Shown: positions 13,801 through 25,800 of the stretch, piece after piece
How positions within the stretch are numbered: the first letter of the stretch is position 1
How the letters are laid out: every line of letters begins with the position of its first letter
Assembly (NCBI RefSeq): GCF_027580225.2
Contig: NC_073359.2
Coordinates: forward strand, 8,670,001 to 8,734,000
Direction: 5' to 3'
From: Misgurnus anguillicaudatus
Taxonomy: Eukaryota > Chordata > Actinopteri > Cypriniformes > Cobitidae
Length of the DNA: 64,000 bases
Notes under the pieces: model-generated
What the model saw: the letters and a program-made list of their open reading frames with translations, nothing else
Database searches by the model: none
Told to the model about the DNA's origin: nothing
Program-made: the position numbers and the translations under genes

Positions 13801-16800
13801 AAAAGCAGAATATTTTGTGTTTTGTTTTCTGCATAGAATGCTGTTTTGCTAGTTGTTAGTTATTCTCCTAAGATTAAATAAGAAATAAATGTAATGCATA
13901 CTTAAATTTAAAAATTGTCCTTAATATCACATACAATAAAACGTCTCGGTTACGGATGTAACCCTCGTTCCCTGAATAGGGAGCTCGCTTAGAGAGACCA
14001 ATCTGCTTCGAATACTACTAAAACGCCAATGAACTTGGCATTGAGATATTTGCATAATGCTGGCGCCGCCCCGCCAGGTGCGTATATAAGGCGCACGTGC
14101 AAATAGGGAAATCAGCTTCTGTTCGCTGAGAAAGCCGGAAGGTGACCGGCCTAAACAGCAGGTGGCAGCACCTGTGGCGACGGGAGGTGACGTCTCCGTT
14201 CCCTCCTTCAGGGAACGAGGGTTACATCCGTAACCGAGACGTTCCCTTTCAGTCGGTCACTACGACGTCACGTCGTGACCGACGAATTGGGAAACCCTAC
14301 TAAAACGCCACTAGGGGCTGACCTCTTCCAGTGTCTGCTTAAAGCCCTCCGGTTCCACTTAAGGATAGGAGAATTAGGTTTCAAGGCAGAAGGCCGGGCA
14401 CTAGATGTTCCTTTAACCCCACAGTAGTGCCAGCGACTGGGAAGCGCCCTAACTGAGCGGTATAGGGACGCTGCGGAAGCCACCGCCCCGTTAAGGGCTA
14501 ATGGTGGACGAAAGTCAACCGTAGTTGAGGTAAAAATGACAGCCGTGGCTGTGTAAGCAAAGCAGTGCTCTGCTAAGGGAAACGTGGGCTGGTAGGATTA
14601 ACCCCACGGAATAATACTCACAACGGAACCCGTTGGGACACAATGTGGGGCCCTGGCCAAACACGTAGGTTCGTAAGAATACAACTAGTGAAAGGCTGAC
14701 AGCCAATGCTCCGCAACAAAGGCTGTCAAGGCAGTGGAGAGAGCAAATCAAACCATTACGCATTTTTGCTCTGTTAGCCTTCCATACTGAAAACTCAATT
14801 TGGAGCCTCAGTCGGAGGCTGCAAGCCGACTTGCGAGTCTGCTCTCCGTGTCCTCCCTGGTGAGGACAGAACACGAGAGGATACAGGCTCGATACGAACA
14901 TTGTAGAATCTAATGAACGTATTAGGTGTCGCCCAACCAGCAGCTCTACAGATGTCTGTTAGCGAGGAACCACGAGCTAATGCCCAAGATTAGGCAACAC
15001 TCCGAGTGGAGTGCGCTCTCAAATTAAAGGGGCAAGGAATGCCCTGCAAATTGTAAGCCAGGGCGATAGTATCAACTATCCAATGAGACATCCTCTGCTT
15101 AGTGACAGCTTTCCCTTTCTGCTGGCCACCATAACAAACAAAGAGCTGGTCTGAGGTCCTGAAGCTTTGCGTGCGGTCCACGTAGAATCGCAGTGCGCGT
15201 ACGGGGCACAACAAAGCCTCGGTTGGGTCTGCCTGCTCCAAAGGCAATGCTTGCAAGCTCACCACTTGATCTCTAAAGGGAGTAGTGGGAACTTTGGGCA
15301 CGTAGCCTGGTCTGGGTCTCAAGGTCACGCTCGAGACAGAAGGACCAAACTGAAGGCACGAATCGTCAACAGAGAATGCATGTAAATCCCCTATTCTCTT
15401 CACCGAGGCCAATGCTAGTAGGGTCAGAGTCTTCATGGATAGAAGCTTCAGACTCGCAGACTGCAAAGGCTCGAACGGAGGACTCTGTAGCGCTTTCAGC
15501 ACCATGGACAGGTCCCAGGGAGGAATAGAAGGAGGGCGCGAGGGGTTTAGCCTGCGAGCGCCTCTCAGGAATCTAATAACCAAATCATGCTGGCCCACTG
15601 ATCTGCCGTTAATAAGTGAGTGATGCGCAGATATAGCGGCGATATCAACTTTAATAGTGGACGGTGACAGCCTACCATCTAACCTTTGTTGAAGATATAA
15701 AAGCACAATGTTAATAGGGCATTCTCTGGGGTCCTCGCGTTGCGAAGAGCACCAGGTGACGAAAAGGTTCCATTTTAACGCGTAAGCCCGTCTTGTGGAC
15801 GGAGCTCGTGCCGCGTCAATAGTGTTAGATACCGCCTGGGACAAATCACTTAAACCTTGCGCGCGCTCAACGACCAAACGTGGAGATTCCACAGGTCGGG
15901 GCGCGGGTGCCATAATGTGCCCCCTCCCTGAGAAAGAAGGTCCTTCCTCAGGGGAATCCGCCAGGGAGGGGCTGTCGCGAGGAGCATTAGTTCCGGAAAC
16001 CAATTCCTGGTCGTCCAATATGGGGCGATCATTAAAAGGCTCTCCTCGTCCTGCCTGACTTTGCACAGTATCTGTGCTATTAAACTCACTGGGGGGAACG
16101 CATATTTGCGCATGCCCCGCGGCCAGCTGTGTGCCAACGCATCCACGCCGAGGCTGCCCTCGGTTAGTGAATAAAACAGGCGACAATGGGTATTGTTCGG
16201 TGACGCAAATAGGTCTATCTGCGCTCGGCCGAATTTCCTCCAAATCAGCTGGACCGTCTGGGGGTGGAGTCGCCATTCGCCGGGGCGCGCCGCTCGGGAA
16301 AGCGCGTCTGCCGCTGTATTGAGCGAGCCCGGTATGTAAATGGCACGAAGGGACCTCAGATGCTTCTGACTCCAAAGGAGGAGACGACGAGCGAGATGCG
16401 ACAGGTGACGAGAGCGCAAACCGCCTTGACGGTTGATATACGCTACGGTCGCAGTGTTGTCTGAGCGCACTAGTACATCCTTCCCTCGCAGCTCCTGAGC
16501 GAAGCGTACGAGTCCCAGATGTACTGCCCATAACTCGCGGCAATTGATATGCCAATGCAACTGGGGTGCTGTCCACACCCCCGAAGCCGTGAGCTCGTCG
16601 TACGTGGCTCCCCAGCCCGTGTCGGAGGCATCTGTGTGCACAACAGCATGCCGGGAGACCTGTCTCATGGACACGCCGGCCCTGAGAAACGCGGGGTCTG
16701 ACCACGGGGGGAATGTTAGGCGACACGCAGGTGTAATGGTTACACGATGAATGCCAGCGCGCCACGCTCTCCTCGGGACTCGATCGTGAAGCCAACGCTG

Positions 16801-19800
16801 AAGCGGTCTCATATGGAGCAGCCCGAGCGGTGTCACGGCCGCTGCTGCTGCCATACGCCCCACGAGTCTCTGAAATTGTTTCAGAGGGACCGCATTCTTC
16901 CCTCGGAATGAACCGAGGCAAGTCAGAATTGATTGGACGCGCTCTTCTGTTAAACGTGCCGATAAATCGATCGAGTCCAGTTCCATACAGAGAAAAGAGA
17001 TCCTCTGCGTGGGGCAGAGTTTGCTCTCTTCCCAGTTGACCCGAAGACCCAAACGGGCGAGATGTTGAAGTGTTAGATCTCTGTGTTCGCACAGCGTCCG
17101 CCGAGAATGCGCTATTATAAGCCAATCGTCGAGGTAAGCCAGAATGCGAACACCGCTCTCTCTGAGGGGCTTTAACGCCGCCTCTACCACTTTCGTGAAC
17201 ACACGGGGAGAGAGAGACAGCCCGAACGGTAGTACTTTGTATTGGTATGCCCGCCCCTCGAACGCAAACCGGAGAAACGGTCGGTGACGAGGGAGAATGG
17301 ACACATGAAAGTACGCGTCTTTCAGGTCTATCGCTGCAAACCAATCTTGGGGGCGTATTGCACTGAAAATTTGTTTCGGTGTAATCATCCTGAAAGACCT
17401 CTTCTGAAGAGATTTGTTCAGGACACGCAAATCCAAAATCGGTCCTAACCCGCCGCCTTTCTTGGGTACTATGAAATACGGGCTGTAGAAACCCGATCTC
17501 ATCTCGGTAAGAGGGATCGGCTCGATCGCGTCCTTCGCCAGCAGGACTTCGACCTCTGCACGCAGTACATGTGCAACGGACGCTTTCACCGTGGTGAAAC
17601 GTATGCCCGCAAATTTGGGAGTGTGCCGATTGAATTGAATTTCGTAACCGAGGCGGATCGTGCGTAAAACCCAACGAGACGGACTGGGAAGCTGAAGCCA
17701 AGCCCCCAGGGACCGTACGAGAGGAATTAACGGCACTACCGGTGTACCCGCGGCGGGGCAGCGAGGCGGGACAGGCGGGACTGCCGGTGCGTCTGCCGTG
17801 ACAGCATAAGCATCTACAGTATGTGTGTGTGTGACACTGACCTGAGCCCGCTGAGGTAAACGGTCGTCCGGTCTCCTCAGCTGAGGACGCAGACTCCGAA
17901 GGGGTTGCTGGTGGTCCGGTCTCCGAAGGGGAGAGCTCGAACTCCTCAGAACACCCTGTTCCCTCTCCGTGGTCTAGAAGACGTTCTAGCGGGGGGGGGC
18001 GGAGGCAGCCGCCGGAGGGCACCCTCGGCGAGGAGCAGACGGGGCCGCCGGCGCTGGGGGGCGAGATGCAGGTCGCTTGCGCCGGGGCATGATCTGAGCG
18101 ATCGCTTCCGTCTGCTTCTGGGCGGCGGAGAACTGCTGGGCAAACGACTCCACCGACTCGCCGAACAGGCCTGCCTGGGATACGGGCGCATCCAAGAACT
18201 TGTTCTTTTCTGCATCCGTCATGTCAGCCAGACAGAGCCACAGATGGCGTTCCTGGACCACCATCGTGGACATCGCACGACCGATCGCCTGTGCCGTGAC
18301 CTTCGTAGCACGGAGGGCCAGATCCGTAGCGGCCCGGAGCTCCGAAAGCACAGGCGAGTCGTGTCCTCCCTCGTGCAGATCTCTCAAGGCCTTGGCCTGG
18401 TGGACCTGCAGCAACGCCATAGCGTGCAGGGCTGAAGCCGCCTCTCCACATGCATGATAGGCAGCCCCCGTTAAACCGGAAGACTGTCTGCAAGCACGGG
18501 AGGGGAGGGCTGGGCGATCCTTCCAGGTGGAAGCGGTGGCCGGACACAATTGCATCACAACCGCACGCTCCACGGGGGGGATTACCGTATAGCCCTTAGC
18601 GGCTCCATCGGTGAGGGAGGTGAGGGGGGAGGGCTGAAACGGCCGTAAACGGGTAGAATACGGCGACCTCCAGGTCCTGGTCAGCTCCTCGTGCACCTCG
18701 GGGAAGAAAGGTACCGGCGGAGAGGGTTGTGAAACCCGGGCAGCTCCAAAGAACCAATCATCCAGGCGGGACGGTTCGGGCTGTGGGGGGTGAACCCACT
18801 CCAACCCGACGGTCTCCGCCGCTCGAGAGAGCACGGCCACCATCTCTGGATCGAAATCCGGCGTCACGACCCGTCCGGAAGGGGGGAGGACATCCAGATC
18901 CTCAGAGGTAGAGGACCCACCCTCGGATGCTGCGGTCTCCGTGGACCCGGAGGGAGGCACGACAGATCCAACAGACATCGTAGAACACGACTCTGAAGTT
19001 TCCATCGGCGCATCAACCGGCTGTGGATGAGGAGGCTGAGAGGCAGAGGACGAATCCCCTGCCCGGTTCAGCACAGTGATGCGGAGATCATCCTTCGAGA
19101 GCTTCACAGCCGCACCGTGGCGGCGATCAGAGCTCGTCGGACGTGGGTTGCGTTTTTCCCAAAGGAAAGACAACCATCTCCGCAAATCCACAAGGGACAT
19201 ATTCTCGCAGTGAGAACACTTACCCCCAGCGAACGCTGCCTCCGCGTGCTCGATGCCCAAGCACGAAAGACAACGCTTGTGACCGTCCTTCGGACCCATA
19301 TACTTCCCGCATCCAAGATCGCACGGACGAAAAGCCATCCTGAAAAGGACGCTAATGTCCGGATATACGAGAGAGTGGCTGCCTTTAACAAGGCACAAAG
19401 CTCTCTCGTATCACTCTTTTAGGGAAATTCACTCAGATGCTCAGTTGATGATGCGCACAGGGAAGGCAACGCACACACTAAACTCAAAACAAAAAAGATG
19501 CAGAGCCAGTGGAATACTGCGAAGCGTCCGCTGTGGTACTGCCAGTCCAACCAACTTCCGCAATCGATCCCAACAGAGTGAAGTATCTTCTCAGTAGCAG
19601 ATACTGCCGGCTTTCGAAGCGATAAAAAGCTGATTTCCCTATTTGCACGTGCGCCTTATATACGCACCTGGCGGGGCGGCGCCAGCATTATGCAAATATC
19701 TCAATGCCAAGTTCATTGGCGTTTTAGTAGTATTCGAAGCAGATTGGTCTCTCTAAGCGAGCTCCCAATTCGTCGGTCACGACGTGACGTCGTAGTGACC

Positions 19801-22800
19801 GACTGAAAGGGAACAAACCCTGTGGTTGGTCTCTGTTGGATAGACAGTCTATTTTTGTCTACGTAAGCCAGAAAATTTTGCTCAGTTGGTTGATGACACT
19901 CCTTTTAGCAGCTTTATTTCTTTATTTCTATTTATGTGTTTTGAGTCTTAAGAAAAGTATTAATATTACATTAAATCTTTGCATTACTATTATTAAAATG
20001 TTTTTGAACTTCAGGAATCAAATCTATATTCTTGGCTTTCTCATGCCATGCTCCACCAGTTGAGCTAATCGACAAACTACACCGTTCAACATTTGAAGTG
20101 GATGAAAACCTTTCTTTAAAATTGTCTTAAAACCAATACACAATACCTGTTCTTGTCTTAGGACAACTTCAATGAATGTTTTTTTATCAACTTTAAATGT
20201 TGATTGGTATTTTTTAAGCCTAATTCTGAAAAGTGTTTCATGTGAATTCTGTTATATGAAATCTCAGATACTCAGGTGATAACCAGCCCAAACCCTGTGA
20301 TAGATGGAGAAAAAGTGATATTAAGCTGTTCAACCGAATGCACTCTGGATAGCAAACATACTTACATCTGGTATAAGAATGGACAACAGGTAACAGATGG
20401 ATTGAGATTATTAAACAAGCTGTATCTGGACTCAATCAACAGTGAGGAGCTACAACAGTATTCATGTACTGTAAGAGGTAACACAACATCTCATAATACA
20501 TCTGACTTTAGTGTTAAATGTTTGCTGCAGTTTGTCTGTAATTAATTGATCTTATTTATTTCTGAACTCTTTAGATTCAGTGTCCTCTACAGACCCAAAT
20601 AAATCCACATGGTTAAATACAGCAATCATTTTGTCTGTGTTTCTGACTCTTGCACTCATAGGAGTCCTGATAGGATGGTATAGGTCAGTAAAACTTTTAT
20701 TTAAAGTGTTTCAATACAGTGAGATCCTAAAGTCTGAGACCACTTTAGGATTTTATAGTTTAATTAGGGCCCGAGCACCGAGGAGCAGGCCAGAATGGCC
20801 TGCACCGAAAGGTGCGAAGCCCTATTGTTTTTGCTCGGATTATTAGGGCCCGAGCACCGAGGAGCAGGCCAGAAAGGCCTGCACCGAAAGGTGCGAAGCC
20901 CTATTGTTTTTGCTCGGATTATTAGGGCCCGAGCACCGAGGAGCAGGCCAGAATGGCCTGCACCGTGGGTGCAAAGCCCTATTGTTTTTGCTCGGTTTAT
21001 TATTAGGGCCCGAGCACACAAGTGTGAGGACCCTATTGTTTTTGCTCCGTTTATTATTATTTTTCTTCTTCTTCTTCTTCTTCTTCTTCTTCTTCTTCTT
21101 CTTCTCCAAAATGGATCGCATTTTTGAGGGCCTAAACATACCCGAAAACTCATGAAAATTTGCACACGCGTCAGAAGTGGCGAAAATTTACATGTAGTAT
21201 AGGCGTCAGAAGTGGGCGTGTAAAAATGGCTCGATAGCGCCACCTGCAAAACTTCAAGAGAACAGCCCCCCCACTACGAAAAACTTACAGATACAAAATT
21301 TGGTAGGATCATCTATTACTCCAAGACCTACAAAAAAGTCTCTTGGAGCTAAGCTCTAAACCCCACAGGAAGTCAGCCATTTTGAATTTTCTCTGTCATT
21401 TTTTGACATTTCCAAGCGTCGTACTTTAACGAACTCCTCCTAGAGATTTAATCCGATCATCATCATATTTGGTCAGTATCATCTAAAGGCCTTTGCGATG
21501 CTAAATTGCGGAGCTTTTGACTTTTCATTGGAGGGCGTGTCCGTGGCGGCCTGGCAAAATGTAATGTTTCGCCATGAAACAGGAAGCTGATGTAATTCAG
21601 GCATACATTGTCCGATCTGCCCCTGACTTCACACGTTTGATAAGGGTCCAGGCCTGAACACATCAACATGGCATATTTCAGTAACAGTCATAGCGCCACC
21701 TAGAGGCAGCAGGAAATACCATGTTTGACGCTGTGACTTACTGCTCTTAGGTATTTAACCATATCAACATCATATTTCACCAGTGTAATCTCAAGACCTT
21801 GTGTGATGATAAAAAGCAACGACCTTGACTTTTCATTAAAGGGCGTGTCCGTGGCGGCCTGGCAAAGTATCGCTAATTGAATCGCATTTTGACAGGCTAA
21901 ACAACCTCAAAAAGTCATAAAACGTTGCACACACGTCAGAAGTGGCAACAATTTACATGTGTCATAGGCGCCAGAAGTGGGCGTGCAGAAATGGCTCGAT
22001 AGCGCCACCTGCAAAATTTCAAGAGAACAGCCCCGCCGCTACGAAAATCCTACAGAAACGAAATTTGGTAGGGTCATATATCACCCCAAGACCTACAAAA
22101 AAGTCTCTTGGAGTGAAGCTCTAAACCTCACAGGAAGTCAGCCATTTTGAATTTTTGCTGTGATTTCTGTGCAAAATTTGTCATTTCCAGGCTTCGTACT
22201 TTAACGAACTCCTCCTAGAGATTTTGTCAGATCGTCATCATATTTGGTCAATCTCATCTAAAGGCCTTTGCGATGTTAAATTGCGGAGCTTTTGACTTTT
22301 CGTTGGAAGGTGTGTCCGTGGCGGCCTGACAAATTTCAGCGTTTTCGCCATGAAACAGGAAGTTGTTATAACTAAGGCATACAATGTCCAATCTGCCCCA
22401 CACTTCACATGTTTGATAAGAGTCTTGGCCTGAACACATTTCAATGCCAATATTCAGCTTCAGTCCTAGCGCCACCTAGAGGTAGCAGGAAATGCCTTGT
22501 TTTACGCTGTGATTCACTGTTCTCAGAGATTTAATCAAATCATTATCATATCAGGTGAGACTGATCTTAAGCCCTTTGCGATGATAAATTGCGAAGATCT
22601 TGACTTTTCGTTGAAGGGCGTGTCCGTGGCGGCCTCGCAAAGAGTGATGTTTCTCCATGAGAAAGCTGTTGTAACTCAGGCATGCAATGTCCGACCTGTC
22701 ACAGACATCATACGTTTGACAAGGGTCCTGGCCTCAACACATCAATGTTACAACAATCAAATACAATCATAGCGCCACCTGCTGCACAAAGGAGGTGTGG

Positions 22801-25800
22801 CACTTCAACGTTCCTTTGAATATCCGCCTATATTTACCCACTGAAATTTCAATCCCCCTGGTTCATTGCTTTACTAAGGCCATAGAGTGGCGGTGCACAT
22901 GCGTGCGAGGGCCCTTCCATCACTGCTTGCAGTTTTAATTATTATTATTATTATTATTCCGTTTCTTCTCCAAAGTGAATCGCAATTTTTAGGGCCTAAA
23001 CATACTCGAAAACTCATGAAATTCTGCACACACGTCAGAAGTGGCGAAAATTTACATTTGGCATAGGCGCCAGAAGTAGGCGTGTAGAAATGGCTCAATA
23101 GCGCCACCTGCAAAATTTCAAAAGAACAGCCCCCCCACTACGAAAAACGTACCGATACGAAATTTGGTAGGATCATGTATCACCCCAAGACCTACAAAAA
23201 AGTCTCTTGGAGCGAAGCTCTAAACCCCACAGGAAGTCGGCCATTTTGATTTTTCACTGTGATTTCTGTGCAAATTTGGTCATTTCCAGCCTTCGTACTT
23301 TAACGAACTCCTCCTAGAGATTTAATCCGATCATCATCATATTTGGTCAATCTCATCTAAAGGCCTTTGCGATGCTAAATTGCGGAGCTTTTGACTTTTC
23401 GTTGGAGGGTGTGTCCGTGGCGGCCTGACAAAGTTCAGCGTTTTCGCCATGAAACAGGAAGTGGTTCTAACTCAGGCGTACAATGTCCGATCTGACCCAC
23501 GCTTCACACGTTTGATAAGGGTCTTGGCCTGAACACATTTCAATGCCAATATTCAGCTTCAGTCATAGCGCCACCTAGAGGCAGCAGGAAATGCCATGTT
23601 TCACGCTGTGATTTACTGCTCTTAGAGATTTAATCACATCATTATCATATTTGGTCAGACTGATCTTAAGCCCTTTGTGATAATAAATTGCGAAGATCTT
23701 GACTTTTCGTTGAAGGGCGTGTCCGTGGCGGCCTGGCAAAGTTTGATGTTTCGCCATGAAACAGGAAGCTGTTGTAATTCAGACATACATTGTTCGATCT
23801 GCTCCAGACTTCACACGTTTGATAAGGGTCCCGGCCTGAACACCTTAATATAACAATAATCAGGTACAGTCATAGCGCCACCTCCTGCACACAGGCGGTG
23901 TGGCACATACATTTTTCTTTGAATATCCACCTATATTTACCCACTTTAATTCATATCCCCCTGGTACACTGCTTTACTAATGCCATAGGGTAGCGGTGCA
24001 CATGCGTGCGAGGGCCCTTCCATCGCTGCTTGCAGCTTTAATTAGGGCCCGAGCACCGAGGAGCAGGCCAGAATGGCCTGCACCGAAAGGTGCGAAGCCC
24101 TATTGTTTTTGCTCGGATTATTATTTTTATTATTATTATTATTATTTTTTTTATTTTTTTTTTACGTTTCGGGGCAATTTGGGGGCCTTAACATACTCAA
24201 AAACTCTTGAAATTTTGCACAGATATCAGAGTCGTCGGCCATCAGGTCTGGGCAAAGGCTGGAACACGGGCGTGGCAGGGGGGCTCTGGAGCGCCCCCTG
24301 TAATGCAAAAACAAACATTGGGGCACAGATCGGACAAACATGTACGCACATGTACGAGAGTTGGTACACATATAGAACTCATCGACCCGAACAACTTTCG
24401 CCCTTAAACCTATTACCTCCGCCCAACAGGAAGTCGGCCATTTTTGATTGTTTCAAAAACGCATGTGATGAACTTTTAAATACTCCTCCTAGGGGATTTA
24501 TGCGATTGACACCAAACGCGGTGAACATGATGTCGAGACATTGTACTTGCTAAATTGCGAAGGGATTTTTGATATCTCGAACGGTTCTGCCATGGCGAAG
24601 CAACAAAGTCACGGCGAAATCAGAGAAACAGGAAGTGTATAATATCTAAGGCAAAAAATGTCTTATTGTAATGATACGCAGGACGTTTGTTCGTCTGAAG
24701 ATTCCGAACGCATCGATGTGCCTATTGTGGGTCTCGGGTATAGCGCCACCACCAAGCGCCAGGAAGTGTGTCAGTCACAAAGGTGGATTTTTTTGACAGT
24801 TCCAAGCGATGTTCTTTTAAAAACTCCTTCTAGGATTTTCATGCGATTGACACCAAAAGTGGTCAACATGATGCCGAGGCATAGTAGATGATAAATTGCG
24901 AAGGGATTTTTGATATCTCCAACGCTTTTCCCATGGCAACGCGTCAAATTTTACTTTTATTTCAGGCATATTTAGGGCTCTTGGCATGCTTAGATTAACC
25001 TAAAACTTGGCACACACATTAGAGTTGTCGGCTGTTAAGTGTGCACAAAAAGGTCAGATAAAGGCGTGTCTCTTAAGTGGCTCACTAGCGCCCCCGTTTG
25101 TCTAAAATGTGTTTTTTTTTACCTACAGTCCCCAAATGGGTCAGTAACAACATTAAATAGCCCACTGATATTTACCCACTTGATGCACTTGCCCCCCGTG
25201 CATCGTTTCCTCCGAGGCATCGTATAGCGGTAAAATAACGTGCGAGGGCCCGCCATTGCTGCTTGCAGCTATATTTATTTTTATTTTTTTATTTTTTTTT
25301 ATTTTTTTCAACACTTTTGGACATTTTGGGGGCCTTAACATACTCGAAAACTCTTGAAATTTGGCACAGACATCAGAGTCGTCCGTGATCGCCGAAAGCC
25401 AAAGGCTGGAACACGGGCGTGACACAGGGGCTCTGTAGCGCCCCCTGTAATGCAAAAACAAACAGGAGTGCACAGATCGGGCAAACATGTACGCACATTT
25501 ACGAAAGTTGGTACACATATAGATCTCATCGACCCGAACAACTTTCGCCCTCTAACATTTTAGCTCCGCCCAACAGGAAGTCCGCCATTTTGGATTGTTT
25601 AAAAAATGCATGCGGTGAACTTTTGAATACTCCTCCTAGGGGATTCATGCAAATGACACCAAATGTGGTGATCATGATGTCAAGACATTGGACTTGCTAA
25701 ATTGCGAAGGGATTTTTGATATCTCGAACGGTTCTGCCATGGCGAAGCGGCAAAGTCATGGCGAAATCAGAGAAACAGGAAGTGTCTAATATCTAAGGCA

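Larger units (their letters stand above)
13940..19814 (-). mobile_element. DIRS retrotransposon, structurally complete, in intron 4 of gene A
   Basis: A 5.9-kb element read on the minus strand. It has gag-like, RT/RNase H and tyrosine recombinase ORFs. Inverted terminal repeats lie at 13978-14118 and 19629-19767. An internal complementary region at 14208-14291 matches the outermost sequence of both ends. In element orientation it begins GTTCCCTTTCAG and ends GAGACGTT, and the two ends share GTT in the internal region, which is the DIRS-1 hallmark. The homologous site in gene B (ACATACAATAAATC at about 59908) is empty. No target-site duplication is needed, which suits recombinase integration. 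Confidence 0.92.

Noticed and set aside
15914..18022. Upstream two thirds of a 1010-codon minus-strand ORF
   Set aside because: Shadow frame of the DIRS RT and gag ORFs; only the part below 15914 matches a recombinase.
20478..20545. Extension of gene A exon 5 beyond 20477
   Set aside because: The GT at 20478 gives the phase needed by exon 6, and gene B keeps the same donor while its downstream sequence ends in a stop.
20764..21249. ORFs with poly-Arg, poly-Lys or poly-Leu runs
   Set aside because: Translations of the (CTT)n tract and leader repeats; recur wherever the repeat does.
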